This document shows positions 16,917 to 25,292 of a stretch of 64,000 bases of DNA, in pieces. Under the pieces are notes generated by a model. It saw nothing but the letters and a program-made list of their open reading frames with translations. It was not told the DNA's origin and made no database searches. Each line of letters begins with the position of its first letter. Within the stretch, counting starts at the first letter, position 1. This stretch comes from CALMEC01 sp964531025 (GTDB lineage Bacteria > Actinomycetota > Thermoleophilia > Miltoncostaeales > Miltoncostaeaceae): the NCBI GenBank assembly GCA_964531025.1, contig CAZHDY010000005.1:62001-126000 (forward strand), written 5' to 3'. Both the position numbers and the translations under genes were made by a program.

Positions 16917-18826
16917 CGGCGCACGCCCAGCACGTGGGCCTGGCCGGGCTCCAGTGCCACGTAGTTGCCGCCGGTCCGCCAGTCGTAGATTCCGCCCGTG
17001 AGGTGATCGGTCACCTGGAAGGTGTCGGGCATCCCCACCTCATGTGTCAGTTCGACGAGACCGACCTGGCGGGCGGAGGTGTCGAGGTTCACCACCACGA
17101 CGATCGCGTCCGATCCCACTCCGCGTGCGTAGGCCATGAGCGCCTCGTTCTGCGTCGCAAGGATCCGTGTCGGGGCGATGCGTCGCAATGCCGGAAAGCG
17201 CCGGCGTATGGCGTTCAACCGGGCGAACAGCGGCAGCAGAGGGCCGTCGAGGTCACGCCGGCGTATGGCGTATTTCTCCGAGTCGTCGTACTCCTCGCTT
17301 CCGGCGCGCACAGGAGTGTTCTCCAGGTTCTCGAACCCGGAGTAGATGCCGTAGCTGGGCGACAGTGTGGCCGCCAGGACGAGGCGCGTGCGGAAGGCCG
17401 GCTCGCCGCCGTCCTGGAGGTACTCGTGAAGGATGTCCGGGGTGTTGGCGAAGAAGTTCGGTCGGAAGAACAGGCTGACCGGCGGGCTGGCCAGCTCCTG
17501 GATGTAGTCGCCCAGTTCCCGCGAGCCGTTGCGCCAGGTGAAGTACGTGTACGACTGCTGGAAGCCGATCTTGCCGAGCTCGTACATGACCGCCGGCTTC
17601 GTGAACGCCTCGGCCAGGAAGACCACGTCCGGGTACTCGGCACGCACCAGACCGAGGAGCCACTGCCAGAACCGGATGGGTTTCGTGTGGGGGTTGTCGA
17701 CGCGGAAGATGCGCACGCCCTGGTCGATCCAGTGGACCACCACGTCGGCGAGGGCCTTCCACAGGCCGCGCCAGTCCTCGCAGTCGAAGTCCACGTTGTA
17801 GATGTCCTGGTACTTCTTGGGCGGGTTCTCCGCGTACTTCAATGTGCCGTCGGGACGGCGCGAGAACCAGTCCGGGTGCTCGGTCAGCCAGGGGTGGTCC
17901 GGCGAGCACTGGAGGGCGAAGTCGAGGGCGATGTCGATGCCGCGCTTGCGGGCGGCGGCCACCATCGCACGGAACTCCTTCGCGGTGCCGAGGTCGGGGT
18001 GGATGGCGGTGTGCCCGCCGGTCGCGTCGCCGATCGCCCAGGGGCTGCCGGGATCACTCGGCTGCGCCGTGAGCGTGTTGTTGCGGCCCTTGCGGTGCGT
18101 GATGCCGATGGGGTGGATCGGCGGCAGATAGAGCACATCCACGCCGAGCTCCGCGAACCGGTCCAGCCGTTCGGTGATCCCGGCGAACCCTCCCCATGAG
18201 CGCGGGAACAGCTCGTACCAGGTGCCGAACGCCGCGCGCTCCCGGTCGGCGATGATCGGGAACGAGGCGGTGCGTACGCGCTCGGTGCGGCTCCCCAGCT
18301 TCGTGTGCGCGACCGCGACGGCCTCCGAGAGAGCGGCGGCGACGCGCTCGTCCTGCGGGGCATCTGACCGGAGCGTCGCAAGCGCCTCCGTAACCTGCGG
18401 GTCCTTCGACTTCTTGACGCCCGCCGCGTCCAGGATCGCCAGGCCCTCGAGCAGCTCGCTGGTCAGGTCCTTCTGGCCGCCCTCGATCCGCCGCGACATC
18501 TCGTGGCGCCACGACGCGAACAGATCGGTCCACGCCTCCACCTGGAACTGGTGGTCGCCGACCTCGTCGCAGATCAGGGTCGCGTACCAGCGGTCGGTGC
18601 CGGGAGCCTCCTCCATGACGACCTCGGCCCACTTCCCGCCGTCGAACCGGTGGCGCACGACGGCGCGCAGGGTCTCGTGCCCGTCGCGGATGATCGTGGC
18701 GCTGATCGTGATGGGGTCACCGGCGACGGTCTTCGGGCTGCCGCCGGACACGGCCGGCTGAACGTCGTCGACGATGATGCGCGCGGGACGCGTGGTGGGC
18801 GGTGTCGTGTTCACGGTCTCCAGCAT
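16913..18826 (-). CDS. glgE: Alpha-1,4-glucan:maltose-1-phosphate maltosyltransferase
   Basis: Extends alpha-1,4-glucans by maltosyl units from maltose-1-phosphate (GH13 subfamily 3). Seen: an N-terminal Ig-like domain (VDDVQPAVSGG, VAGDPITISATIIRDGHE), helical insert, WYELFPRSWGGFAGI, IALDFALQCSPDHPW, IFRVDNPHTKP (nucleophile Asp), VVFLAEAFTKP (acid/base Glu) and FFANTPDIL. The C-terminal sheet closes the fold. ATG at 18826 is preferred because the conserved domain starts soon after; in-frame GTG 18895 and ATG 18883 are alternatives, and no site has a clear ribosome binding site. First gene of the coupled glgE-treS-mak-glgB-glgX run. Confidence 0.95.
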   Translation of the reverse strand: MLETVNTTPPTTRPARIIVDDVQPAVSGGSPKTVAGDPITISATIIRDGHETLRAVVRHRFDGGKWAEVVMEEAPGTDRWYATLICDEVGDHQFQVEAWTDLFASWRHEMSRRIEGGQKDLTSELLEGLAILDAAGVKKSKDPQVTEALATLRSDAPQDERVAAALSEAVAVAHTKLGSRTERVRTASFPIIADRERAAFGTWYELFPRSWGGFAGITERLDRFAELGVDVLYLPPIHPIGITHRKGRNNTLTAQPSDPGSPWAIGDATGGHTAIHPDLGTAKEFRAMVAAARKRGIDIALDFALQCSPDHPWLTEHPDWFSRRPDGTLKYAENPPKKYQDIYNVDFDCEDWRGLWKALADVVVHWIDQGVRIFRVDNPHTKPIRFWQWLLGLVRAEYPDVVFLAEAFTKPAVMYELGKIGFQQSYTYFTWRNGSRELGDYIQELASPPVSLFFRPNFFANTPDILHEYLQDGGEPAFRTRLVLAATLSPSYGIYSGFENLENTPVRAGSEEYDDSEKYAIRRRDLDGPLLPLFARLNAIRRRFPALRRIAPTRILATQNEALMAYARGVGSDAIVVVVNLDTSARQVGLVELTHEVGMPDTFQVTDHLTGGIYDWRTGGNYVALEPGQAHVLGVRR

Positions 18827-18954
18827 GCCGAACGGACGCCCGTGCTGTCGGGGATCCCGGGTGACGGGTGGTAGCGTCACCATCGTTGCAATCACGCGGC
18901 GGCGGTACCCGGGCGTTTCGTGCGGGGGCGACGACGTCGGACAGGGGGCGTGGC

Positions 18955-20283
18955 ATGGGGCGAGCGGAGCACGTGAATCGCGCCGTCAGGCAGTCGGGCG
19001 CATCACTGAAGCATCATCGTGCGCTGGGGATGGGCGCCGTCGCCCTCGGTCTTCTCGTCGCGGTACCCGCGGTTGGCGCGCCCGTATCGGACGGCTCGTC
19101 GTGGATCCCTGTCGCCACGGGCGCCGACATGCCGCGGATCGCCACCTTCGACGTGCGCGCGGACCGGGGGATCGTGATCCTGGACACCCACCGCGCGGGA
19201 GGTGTGCGCTTCGCGGTGGCGACGTTCCGCCGCAGCGGAACGGGCGCCGTGCGAACCGGTGTAGGGACGCTCGGACTGGGCCCGACGGTCGTGTACGACG
19301 TTGTGAGCGATCGTCGCGGTGGCTGGCTCGTTCTCAGCCACCCGACGGATGCTTCAGCCGCATCTCGCGTGACGCGAATCGGAGTCGACGGCCGGGTCGA
19401 CCGCAGCTACGGTGAGTCTGGTTCGACGGTCTTCAACGCCCAGAGCAACGCCATCGCCGTCGACGAGGCCGGGCGGGCCTGGGTGGTGGGGACGAGACTC
19501 GTCGACTACAGGGCCGGCGACACTGTTTCGATGACCCGAATCGCGCGGAACGGTGTGCTGGACACGGCGTTTGGACCGCGGGGAACGGCGACGATCACGG
19601 TTCCTGTCGGTGGCGCCGCCTCGCGTCTGGGAATGGACCCGGCGGCTGTGGTGGTCCACCCGTCCTCGGTGGATGTGACCCGGGCCGGTCAGGTCGTGCT
19701 CTCGGGAACGATGAATACGACATACACATCGCCGGCCACCGGGAGCCTGGGCTTCCTGGCGCGACTGGATCGCATGGGTGCTCTCGATCCCACGTTCGGC
19801 AGCGGCGGGGTCGACGTGTTCGGTCCCGTGCGGCCGGTCGTCGGTGCGTCAAGCGGCTACTACGGCCAGGGCCTCAGCATCGAGCCCATCTTCGGGAACA
19901 TCTCTGTCAGCGGTATCCCCGCCGGTGATTCGAAGACTGTCGTCTGGAAGCGCACGGCACGCGGCTTGCGAAACGGGAGCTTCGTCAACCGTGGCTGGCT
20001 GCGCCTGTCCACCCTCAACCAGACCTCGCGGCTGGGCGCCACGTGCAACGGCGGTGTGTGGGCCGTCGAGACGTCGACCATCCAGGTGTACACGAGGACG
20101 GGACGGCCGGACCGGCGTTTCGCTCCGGGTGGCCGGATGTCGCTGCGCGGCGGCGCACAGCTGCGGCGGGCGCACGAGTCGGCGTACGACCCGGTGAGCT
20201 GTCGCGTGACCGCGGCGCAGATCGGTGCGCGAGGCCGGACGGCGGGAATCGTCGTCGGGTCGTTCGCGACGCCGAAGCGTTAG
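18955..20283 (+). CDS. Secreted delta-60 repeat protein
   Basis: A 442-residue exported protein of unknown role. A basic start and hydrophobic segment (LGMGAVALGLLVAVPAVGAP) form a signal peptide. The body has beta-propeller-like delta-60 repeats, recognised by GRVDRSYGESG, GVLDTAFGPRG, GALDPTFGSGG and GRPDRRFAPGG, spaced about 60-75 residues or more apart. There is no LPXTG motif or C-terminal membrane helix, so it is probably released. ATG at 18955 was chosen since upstream in-frame codons overlap the divergent glgE promoter region. It diverges from glgE and has no obvious functional partner. Confidence 0.75.
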   Translation: MGRAEHVNRAVRQSGASLKHHRALGMGAVALGLLVAVPAVGAPVSDGSSWIPVATGADMPRIATFDVRADRGIVILDTHRAGGVRFAVATFRRSGTGAVRTGVGTLGLGPTVVYDVVSDRRGGWLVLSHPTDASAASRVTRIGVDGRVDRSYGESGSTVFNAQSNAIAVDEAGRAWVVGTRLVDYRAGDTVSMTRIARNGVLDTAFGPRGTATITVPVGGAASRLGMDPAAVVVHPSSVDVTRAGQVVLSGTMNTTYTSPATGSLGFLARLDRMGALDPTFGSGGVDVFGPVRPVVGASSGYYGQGLSIEPIFGNISVSGIPAGDSKTVVWKRTARGLRNGSFVNRGWLRLSTLNQTSRLGATCNGGVWAVETSTIQVYTRTGRPDRRFAPGGRMSLRGGAQLRRAHESAYDPVSCRVTAAQIGARGRTAGIVVGSFATPKR

Positions 20284-20440
20284 GGCTCCCGGCGGGGCGA
20301 GCGACCGGCCCCGTGGCGGATCTGCGGATCCGTGAGAGAGGGCGGTGCTCCCGGGAATAGCCGCGGGTGCTTCAGGTGCTTCATGAGAACTTCGGCGGTG
20401 CCGATACAAGGATCGACACCAACGAAACGAGGAGCATCTC

Positions 20441-21049
20441 GTGACGCCCGACACGCCGCCACCCGCCGGCTGGTACACCGATCCGAACAACGAGCATGAA
20501 CAGCGCTGGTGGACCGGTATGGAATGGTCGTCGCACACACGCGTGCCACCGGCGTCAGCCGGGGCATCCTCGTCGTCCGGGCTCGGTGCGCTACCCGTGT
20601 ACGCACCTCAGCAGGGGTATGGCACCGCGACTCCGACCTACGACCACCCGAACGTGACCGGCATGGGGAGCGCCATCCGGACCGTCTTCGAGCGGTACTC
20701 CGATCTGCGGGGCCGTGCCGGACGTCCGGAGTACTGGTACTGGAACCTCGCGCTCTTCCTTTCCGTCTTCCTCTTCGCCATCGGTGCCGGCTTCGTGGAC
20801 GGGCAGTCCGGCGCGTCGGAGGACACTGCGACGGCAGTGGTCATCGTCGCCTTGATCGGCGCGATCTTGGTCCTCGTGCCGAGCATCACCGTGACGGTAC
20901 GGCGGCTTCAGGATGCGGGACTCCACGGTGCGCTCATCTTCCTCGGCTTCATCCCGTATGTCGGCGGGATAGTGCTCTTGGTGCTGTGTTGTATGCCGAG
21001 CAAGAACCCAGTGGGCGCAGGGGTGTCGACCGGTGTCTCAGCGCGATGA
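20441..21049 (+). CDS. DUF2510-DUF805 membrane protein
   Basis: A 202-residue integral membrane protein of unknown function. The N-terminal PPAGWYTDPNNEHEQRWWTG is the DUF2510 (SHOCT-like tryptophan) motif common in actinobacterial membrane proteins. A variable linker follows, then DUF805: FERYSDLRGRAGRPEYWYW, three to four hydrophobic helices, and the closing TVTVRRLQDAG and CMPSKNPVG motifs. GTG start at 20441 with GAGGAG about 7 nt upstream. The gene is convergent with lgt. Confidence 0.88.
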   Translation: MTPDTPPPAGWYTDPNNEHEQRWWTGMEWSSHTRVPPASAGASSSSGLGALPVYAPQQGYGTATPTYDHPNVTGMGSAIRTVFERYSDLRGRAGRPEYWYWNLALFLSVFLFAIGAGFVDGQSGASEDTATAVVIVALIGAILVLVPSITVTVRRLQDAGLHGALIFLGFIPYVGGIVLLVLCCMPSKNPVGAGVSTGVSAR

Positions 21050-21118
21050 ACACCGTCAGCTGAACGCCGGCGGACGACCGCGACGGGGCGGTGCCGGCGC
21101 CTCAACGGTGCTCCTGTT

Positions 21119-22063
21119 CTAGGAGTCGTCCGGCTCCGCTCGTCCCGAGAAGCCACCGGGGCTGATCGAGCGCGCCCACGCCGGTGCCGTCACCGACGTG
21201 GTGGCCGTGTACTCGGTCGTGGTGATCGTCGGTGTGGCCGCCTCTGATCCGTGGCCGTGATCGTGGCTGTGGATCATCATCGCCGGGGCGGCTCCGATCA
21301 CGAGGGCGGCCCAGACGGTTGCGACCGCCGTCGACGGGGTCGCGCCCTTGCGTGTGGCCCACAGGATCGCGACACCTACCAGGGCGATCCCGATCGACAC
21401 CCACTGCGGGAGTGTCAGGCCGGCCGCGACCTCGTCGTTGCGGCGGAGGAACTCGACCAGGAAACGCTCGACCGACTGCAGCACGCACCACAGGCCGAAG
21501 AGCTGCCACCCGCTGCGCAGGCGGTGGCGGAGCTTCCAGAGGACGACGAAGACGACGAACATCGTGAGCGTCTCGTACACCGGCGTGGGGTGCACCTTTT
21601 CGTCGGTCGGCACGGTCCCGTCGGGGTAGGACATCGCCCAGGGCACCGACGACGGCCGCCCGTAGTCCCCGTCACCGGAGAGCTGGCATCCGATACGTCC
21701 GATGGCGTATCCGAGTGCGAGGCCGGGGGCCGCGACGTTGGCGATGGTGCCGAGGGGCACCTTGCGGATCCGTGACACGATGATGACGCCGAGCGCACCG
21801 CCGATGACCCCGCCGTACCAGACGAGGCCCGTCGCACTGAAAACGCCGCCCTCGAAGTCGTTCTGGATCAGGTAGTCCAGTCGGGCACCGATGAAGCCGC
21901 CGACGCCGGCACCGAGGATGATCTCCCAGCCGATGTTCGGGTCGTATCCCCGCTCGCGCAGATCGCGGCTGGCCAGCCACGCGGGGACGATCAACGCGAT
22001 GGCGACCATGAGGCCGAAGCTGTAGAGGGTGAAGGGTCCGATGCTGAACAGCTCAGGCCGCAC
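21119..22063 (-). CDS. lgt: Prolipoprotein diacylglyceryl transferase with histidine-containing C-terminal tail
   Basis: Attaches diacylglycerol from phosphatidylglycerol to the lipobox cysteine of prelipoproteins in the membrane. The 314-residue protein shows FSIGPFTLYSFGLMVAI, GGFIGARLDY, VWYGGVIGG, and GRIGCQLSGDGDYG, the family arginine/glycine motif in the variant seen with CQL. VERFLVEFLRRND contains the conserved Arg/Glu of the last helices. The GTG start at 22063 is fixed by GGAGG 6 nt before it. Unusually, after the last helix there is a tail with IHSHDHGHGSE. It lies divergent from zur and beside the zinc ABC operon, whose ZnuA is itself a lipoprotein substrate for Lgt. Confidence 0.94.
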   Translation of the reverse strand: MRPELFSIGPFTLYSFGLMVAIALIVPAWLASRDLRERGYDPNIGWEIILGAGVGGFIGARLDYLIQNDFEGGVFSATGLVWYGGVIGGALGVIIVSRIRKVPLGTIANVAAPGLALGYAIGRIGCQLSGDGDYGRPSSVPWAMSYPDGTVPTDEKVHPTPVYETLTMFVVFVVLWKLRHRLRSGWQLFGLWCVLQSVERFLVEFLRRNDEVAAGLTLPQWVSIGIALVGVAILWATRKGATPSTAVATVWAALVIGAAPAMMIHSHDHGHGSEAATPTITTTEYTATTSVTAPAWARSISPGGFSGRAEPDDS

Positions 22064-22156
22064 TGCTGCCTCCGGTCGTGATGCCGAGTGGTGACGGGTC
22101 GCCGCGAGGGAGCCCGCGGTGCCCGGGATCGTAGTAGCCGGCTCAGGGGTTCGGGC

Positions 22157-22162
22157 TATCAT
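22157..22162 (+). promoter_or_regulatory. -10 element TATCAT of a leaderless promoter for zur
   Basis: TATCAT ends 7 nt before the ATG at 22170. No Shine-Dalgarno sequence is available. The lgt-zur divergent spacer is 106 bp. Confidence 0.55.
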
Positions 22163-22169
22163 CCGTCAC

Positions 22170-22583
22170 ATGGACCTTCGCGGCGATCTCCGATCCCATG
22201 GGCTCCGCGTGACCCCGCAGCGCGTCGCCGTGTTGGAGGCGATGGACGGTGGAAAGGCGATGTCGGCCCACGAGGTCCACCAGGCGGCGCTCGATGCCTG
22301 CCCGGACCTCGGCCTCTCGACGGTCTACCGCACGCTCATCCGTTTCGTGGATGCCGGGGTGGTCGATGAGATCGGGCAGTACGACGGCGAGTCGACGTAC
22401 CGGCTCTGTAGCGGTGATCATCATCACCACCTCGTGTGCGACCGGTGCCGAACGGTCATCGAGCTGGGCAACTGTGACCTGGAGTACAGTCACGACGCCA
22501 TCGCCGCCGAGCACGGCTTCACCGTGACCGGTCACTCGCTGACGTTCAACGGTCTGTGCCGCAACTGCAGCGCGATCCGCTAG
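22170..22583 (+). CDS. zur: Fur-family metalloregulator, probably zinc uptake regulator Zur
   Basis: A 137-residue DNA-binding metalloregulator. Seen: N-terminal winged helix with RSHGLRVTPQRVAVLEAM, LSTVYRTLIRFVDAGVVDEI as the recognition region; then the metal-binding GDHHHHLVCDRCRTVIEL, a CxxC pair, and a second CxxC near the end (LCRNCSAIR) forming the structural zinc site. Adjacent znuACB-type zinc transporter genes make Zur the best assignment over Fur or PerR. Its stop and the znuB stop share the bases CTAG, so the convergent genes overlap. Expected to bind the operator upstream of znuA. Confidence 0.88.
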   Translation: MDLRGDLRSHGLRVTPQRVAVLEAMDGGKAMSAHEVHQAALDACPDLGLSTVYRTLIRFVDAGVVDEIGQYDGESTYRLCSGDHHHHLVCDRCRTVIELGNCDLEYSHDAIAAEHGFTVTGHSLTFNGLCRNCSAIR

Positions 22584-23461
22584 TTATCTAACCCTTGGGT
22601 TGAGGGTGAGAATATGCGGTTAGGCGGGTCTGATGGCGCCCGGCCGAGGGTCCAGAGATGCGTTGCGGTCCACGAGAGCACCATGAGGCCCGTCGCCACG
22701 AAGACCACGCTGGGCCCGGTGGCCATCGTCGCGTGGTACGAGAGGTAGAGCCCGCCGATCGCGGCCACCGCGCCGGTCACCATGGCGACCACGAGGCAAT
22801 CACGCAGCCGCCGTGTGAGGTTGCGTGCCGTCATCGCCGGTGCCACCAGAAGGGCGATCACCAGCATGTTGCCGATGGCCTGGGTCAGGATCACCACGAC
22901 CACCGCCAGGACGACCAGGAGCACGGCGTCCACGGCTCCCCGTCGGATTCCCTCCGCACCGGCCAGGACCCGGTCGAAGGTGGTCGTTATGAGCGGCCGT
23001 CGCATGACGAACAGCACGGCCATGCAGACGACCGCCGTCGCGGAGAGGACCCACAGATCACGGTCGGACGTGCCCAGCACCGATCCGAACAGGATGGAGC
23101 TGATACTGCGGTCGAACGGGCCCAGCTCGGAGTACAGGATGGCGCCACAGGCGAACAGGCCGGTGTAGACGACCGCGATGGCCGTCTCGTGAGTGGTCGA
23201 GGACTGCCGGGCGATCATCGCGATGCCCAGGCCGGCGACGATGGCCGCCACCAGACCGCCTGCCATGAACGATGTCCCCGCCGCCGCGGCCAGCACCACA
23301 CCGGGGAACACCGTGTGCGCGTAGGCGTCGGTCGTGAACGCCAGGCCGCGGAGCAGCACCAGCACGCCCACTGCGCCACCCACCACGCCGGCGATGAGGA
23401 GGGCGATGCCGGCCCGGGCCACGATCCCGGTGCTCCAGGGATCCGCGAGCCATTCGATCAC
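22580..23461 (-). CDS. znuB: Zinc ABC transporter permease (ABC-3 family)
   Basis: Membrane subunit of a zinc/manganese importer. 293 residues with about eight hydrophobic helices, LAFTTDAYAHTVFPGVVLAA, GLFACGAILYS, and the cytoplasmic loop GAEGIRRGAVDAVLLVVLA that contacts the ATPase, followed by IGNMLVIALLVAPAMTARNL. Overlaps znuC by 4 nt upstream (ATGA), giving a coupled znuA-znuC-znuB unit. It is diverged from the second permease encoded upstream at 25289-26170. Confidence 0.92.
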   Translation of the reverse strand: MIEWLADPWSTGIVARAGIALLIAGVVGGAVGVLVLLRGLAFTTDAYAHTVFPGVVLAAAAGTSFMAGGLVAAIVAGLGIAMIARQSSTTHETAIAVVYTGLFACGAILYSELGPFDRSISSILFGSVLGTSDRDLWVLSATAVVCMAVLFVMRRPLITTTFDRVLAGAEGIRRGAVDAVLLVVLAVVVVILTQAIGNMLVIALLVAPAMTARNLTRRLRDCLVVAMVTGAVAAIGGLYLSYHATMATGPSVVFVATGLMVLSWTATHLWTLGRAPSDPPNRIFSPSTQGLDN

Positions 23462-24288
23462 CGGTTGCCACTCACCCCGTGATGTTCCGCGTGCTCATGC
23501 TCGTGGCCGTGATCGTGTGCGGGGTCGGGGCCGTGCTCGTGTTCGCATGCGTGGGCGTCGTCGATCATCTCGAGCGGCATCGAATCGGATCCCAGCGTCA
23601 CGAGGCTGGACCCGTACGCGCGGCGAAGCGTCTCGGGAGTGATCACGTCCTCGGGCGGTCCGTCGGCACGGATGGTCTCGTTCAGAAGGATAACCCGGTC
23701 GCACATGCGGGCGGCCCCGGGGATGTCATGCGTCGATATGACGATGCAACGACCCTCGCCGGCCAATCGCGTGACCGCTTCCTCGATCACGTGGGCACTC
23801 GTGGGATCGACGCCGGTGAACGGCTCGTCGAGAAGGATGGTGTGGCGGTTCTGCGCCAGGGCTCGGGCGATGATGGTGCGCTGACGCTGTCCGCCCGAGA
23901 GCTCCGCGAACCGGCAGGAGGCGTGCTCGTCCATCCCCATCTGGGCGAGGGCGTCGGTCGCGCGGTTGCGGTCGTCGGCCGTGAGCCGCTGCCACCATCG
24001 CCGGTCCCCGTAGCGACCCATGAGGGCCACGTCGAAGGGGGTGGCGGGGAAATCGCGGTGGTAGTGCTCGCCCTGCGGTACGAAGGCGATCGGCCCGGTC
24101 CGGGTGATGGTTCCCTCGTGCGGGACGAGACCGAGAATGGCGGAGAAGAGCGTCGACTTCCCCGCCGCGTTCGGGCCGAGGACGCCGATCACCGACCCGT
24201 GTTCGAACGTGGCGGTGACCTCGCGGAGCGCCCACCGTGCGCCGAAGCGCACGGCGACGTCCGTCAGCGTCACCGCCGCGGTGCTCAC
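23458..24288 (-). CDS. znuC: Zinc ABC transporter ATPase with histidine-rich C-terminal tail
   Basis: ATPase subunit driving zinc import. 276 residues: Walker A GPNAAGKSTLF near residue 35, Q-loop FVPQGEHYHRDFP, signature LSGGQRQRTIIARALAQ, Walker B HTILLDEPFTGVD and switch His in ISTHDIPGA. The last ~35 residues are a His/Glu/Asp tail (HACEHEHGPDPAHDHGHEHE...), which is uncommon on the ATPase subunit and may sense or buffer cytoplasmic zinc. Start overlaps the znuA stop and its end overlaps znuB, so the three are translated together. Confidence 0.94.
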   Translation of the reverse strand: MSTAAVTLTDVAVRFGARWALREVTATFEHGSVIGVLGPNAAGKSTLFSAILGLVPHEGTITRTGPIAFVPQGEHYHRDFPATPFDVALMGRYGDRRWWQRLTADDRNRATDALAQMGMDEHASCRFAELSGGQRQRTIIARALAQNRHTILLDEPFTGVDPTSAHVIEEAVTRLAGEGRCIVISTHDIPGAARMCDRVILLNETIRADGPPEDVITPETLRRAYGSSLVTLGSDSMPLEMIDDAHACEHEHGPDPAHDHGHEHEHAEHHGVSGNR

Positions 24289-25256
24289 CCCTTCATGCCC
24301 TCGACGAGTGCGGTCATGTTGCTCGTCATCATGTCGATGTAGGTATCCGCGCCGCTGCCCTCCGGGCCCAGTGAGTCGGCGTAGAGCACGGTGCCGATCG
24401 TGGCTCCGGTCTCCTTGGCCAGTGCCTCCGACAGCTTGGGGCTGATGGCGGCCTCCGGAAAGATAACGCGAACGTTCGCCTTCTTGACCTCGGTGGCCAG
24501 CTGGGCCAGCTCCTTGGCGTTCGGCTCGGCGGAGGTGCTGAGGGAGGGGAGGATCGTGCCCACGGTCTGGATCTTGTAGCGGGCGGTCAGGTAGCCGAAG
24601 GCATCGTGGTCGGTGACGATGCGCCGCTGCGCGAGCGGCACCTGGGCGATCATCGTGTCGAGCGTCGTCTCGAGTTCGGTGAGCTTGGTGCGGTACGCCT
24701 CGGCGTTGGCGGCGTACGTCGCCGCATTGTCCGGTGCGGCGGCAGCGACACCCTTCTCGATGTTGGTCACCATGATCTTGGCGTTGGCGGGGTCCATCCA
24801 GACGTGGGGGTCCTCGGCGCCATGGTCGTGGCCGGCCTCGTCCGCGGCGTGCACGTCCTCATGCGCGTGTTCGTCTTCATCGGCTTCCAGCGGGGTGATC
24901 CCGGTGGAGGCGATGACGAGCGGGGCATCGGTGCCGGAGCTCTTCCGCAGCTCGTTGATCCAGTCGTCCAGGTGCAGGCCGTTGGCGACGATGACGTCCG
25001 CGTCCGTGACCGCTTTCAGATGGTCGGACGTCGGTTCGAAGTCGTGCGCGTCGGCGTTGGCGTCCAGGATCTGGACCACGCGGCCGTTCTCACCGACGAC
25101 GTTGCGTGCGAAGTCGGCGAGCTGGGTCGTGGTGGCGACAACGGTGGGGCCATCACCGCCCGTTGTGTCGGAGCTGGAGGACGAACCGCATCCAACGGCT
25201 GTCAGGAGCACGGCGATGCCGGCGAGGAGTGTGAGCGCACGAGAGGTTTTCTTCAT
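24285..25256 (-). CDS. znuA: Zinc-binding lipoprotein (cluster A-I solute-binding protein)
   Basis: Extracytoplasmic receptor that hands zinc to ZnuB. 323 residues: lipoprotein signal peptide with LTAVGCGSSS (lipidated Cys at about 23), then the C-clamp fold with VNG-type NGLHLDDW, a His/Asp/Glu-rich flexible loop (EDEHAHEDVHAADEAGHDH) between the first metal ligands, DPHVWMDP, IVTDHDAFGYL and the C-terminal lobe ending in MTALVEGMKG. His-rich loops mark zinc rather than manganese receptors. ATG 25256 follows a -10 box by 6 nt, implying a leaderless message. Confidence 0.94.
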   Translation of the reverse strand: MKKTSRALTLLAGIAVLLTAVGCGSSSSSDTTGGDGPTVVATTTQLADFARNVVGENGRVVQILDANADAHDFEPTSDHLKAVTDADVIVANGLHLDDWINELRKSSGTDAPLVIASTGITPLEADEDEHAHEDVHAADEAGHDHGAEDPHVWMDPANAKIMVTNIEKGVAAAAPDNAATYAANAEAYRTKLTELETTLDTMIAQVPLAQRRIVTDHDAFGYLTARYKIQTVGTILPSLSTSAEPNAKELAQLATEVKKANVRVIFPEAAISPKLSEALAKETGATIGTVLYADSLGPEGSGADTYIDMMTSNMTALVEGMKG

Positions 25257-25262
25257 CCGGCG

Positions 25263-25292
25263 ATTGTCGCACTAAATGAGAATCAGTGTCAA
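25263..25292 (-). promoter_or_regulatory. znuA promoter with a putative Zur operator in its spacer
   Basis: On the minus strand TTGACA (25287-25292) and GACAAT (25263-25268) are 18 bp apart, and the -10 ends 6 nt before the znuA ATG. The spacer holds ACTGATTCTCATTTAGT (25271-25287), an AT-rich, partly symmetric sequence resembling Fur/Zur boxes (GAATC core). Zinc-bound Zur here would block polymerase. The -35 overlaps the stop of the upstream permease gene. Confidence 0.55.
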
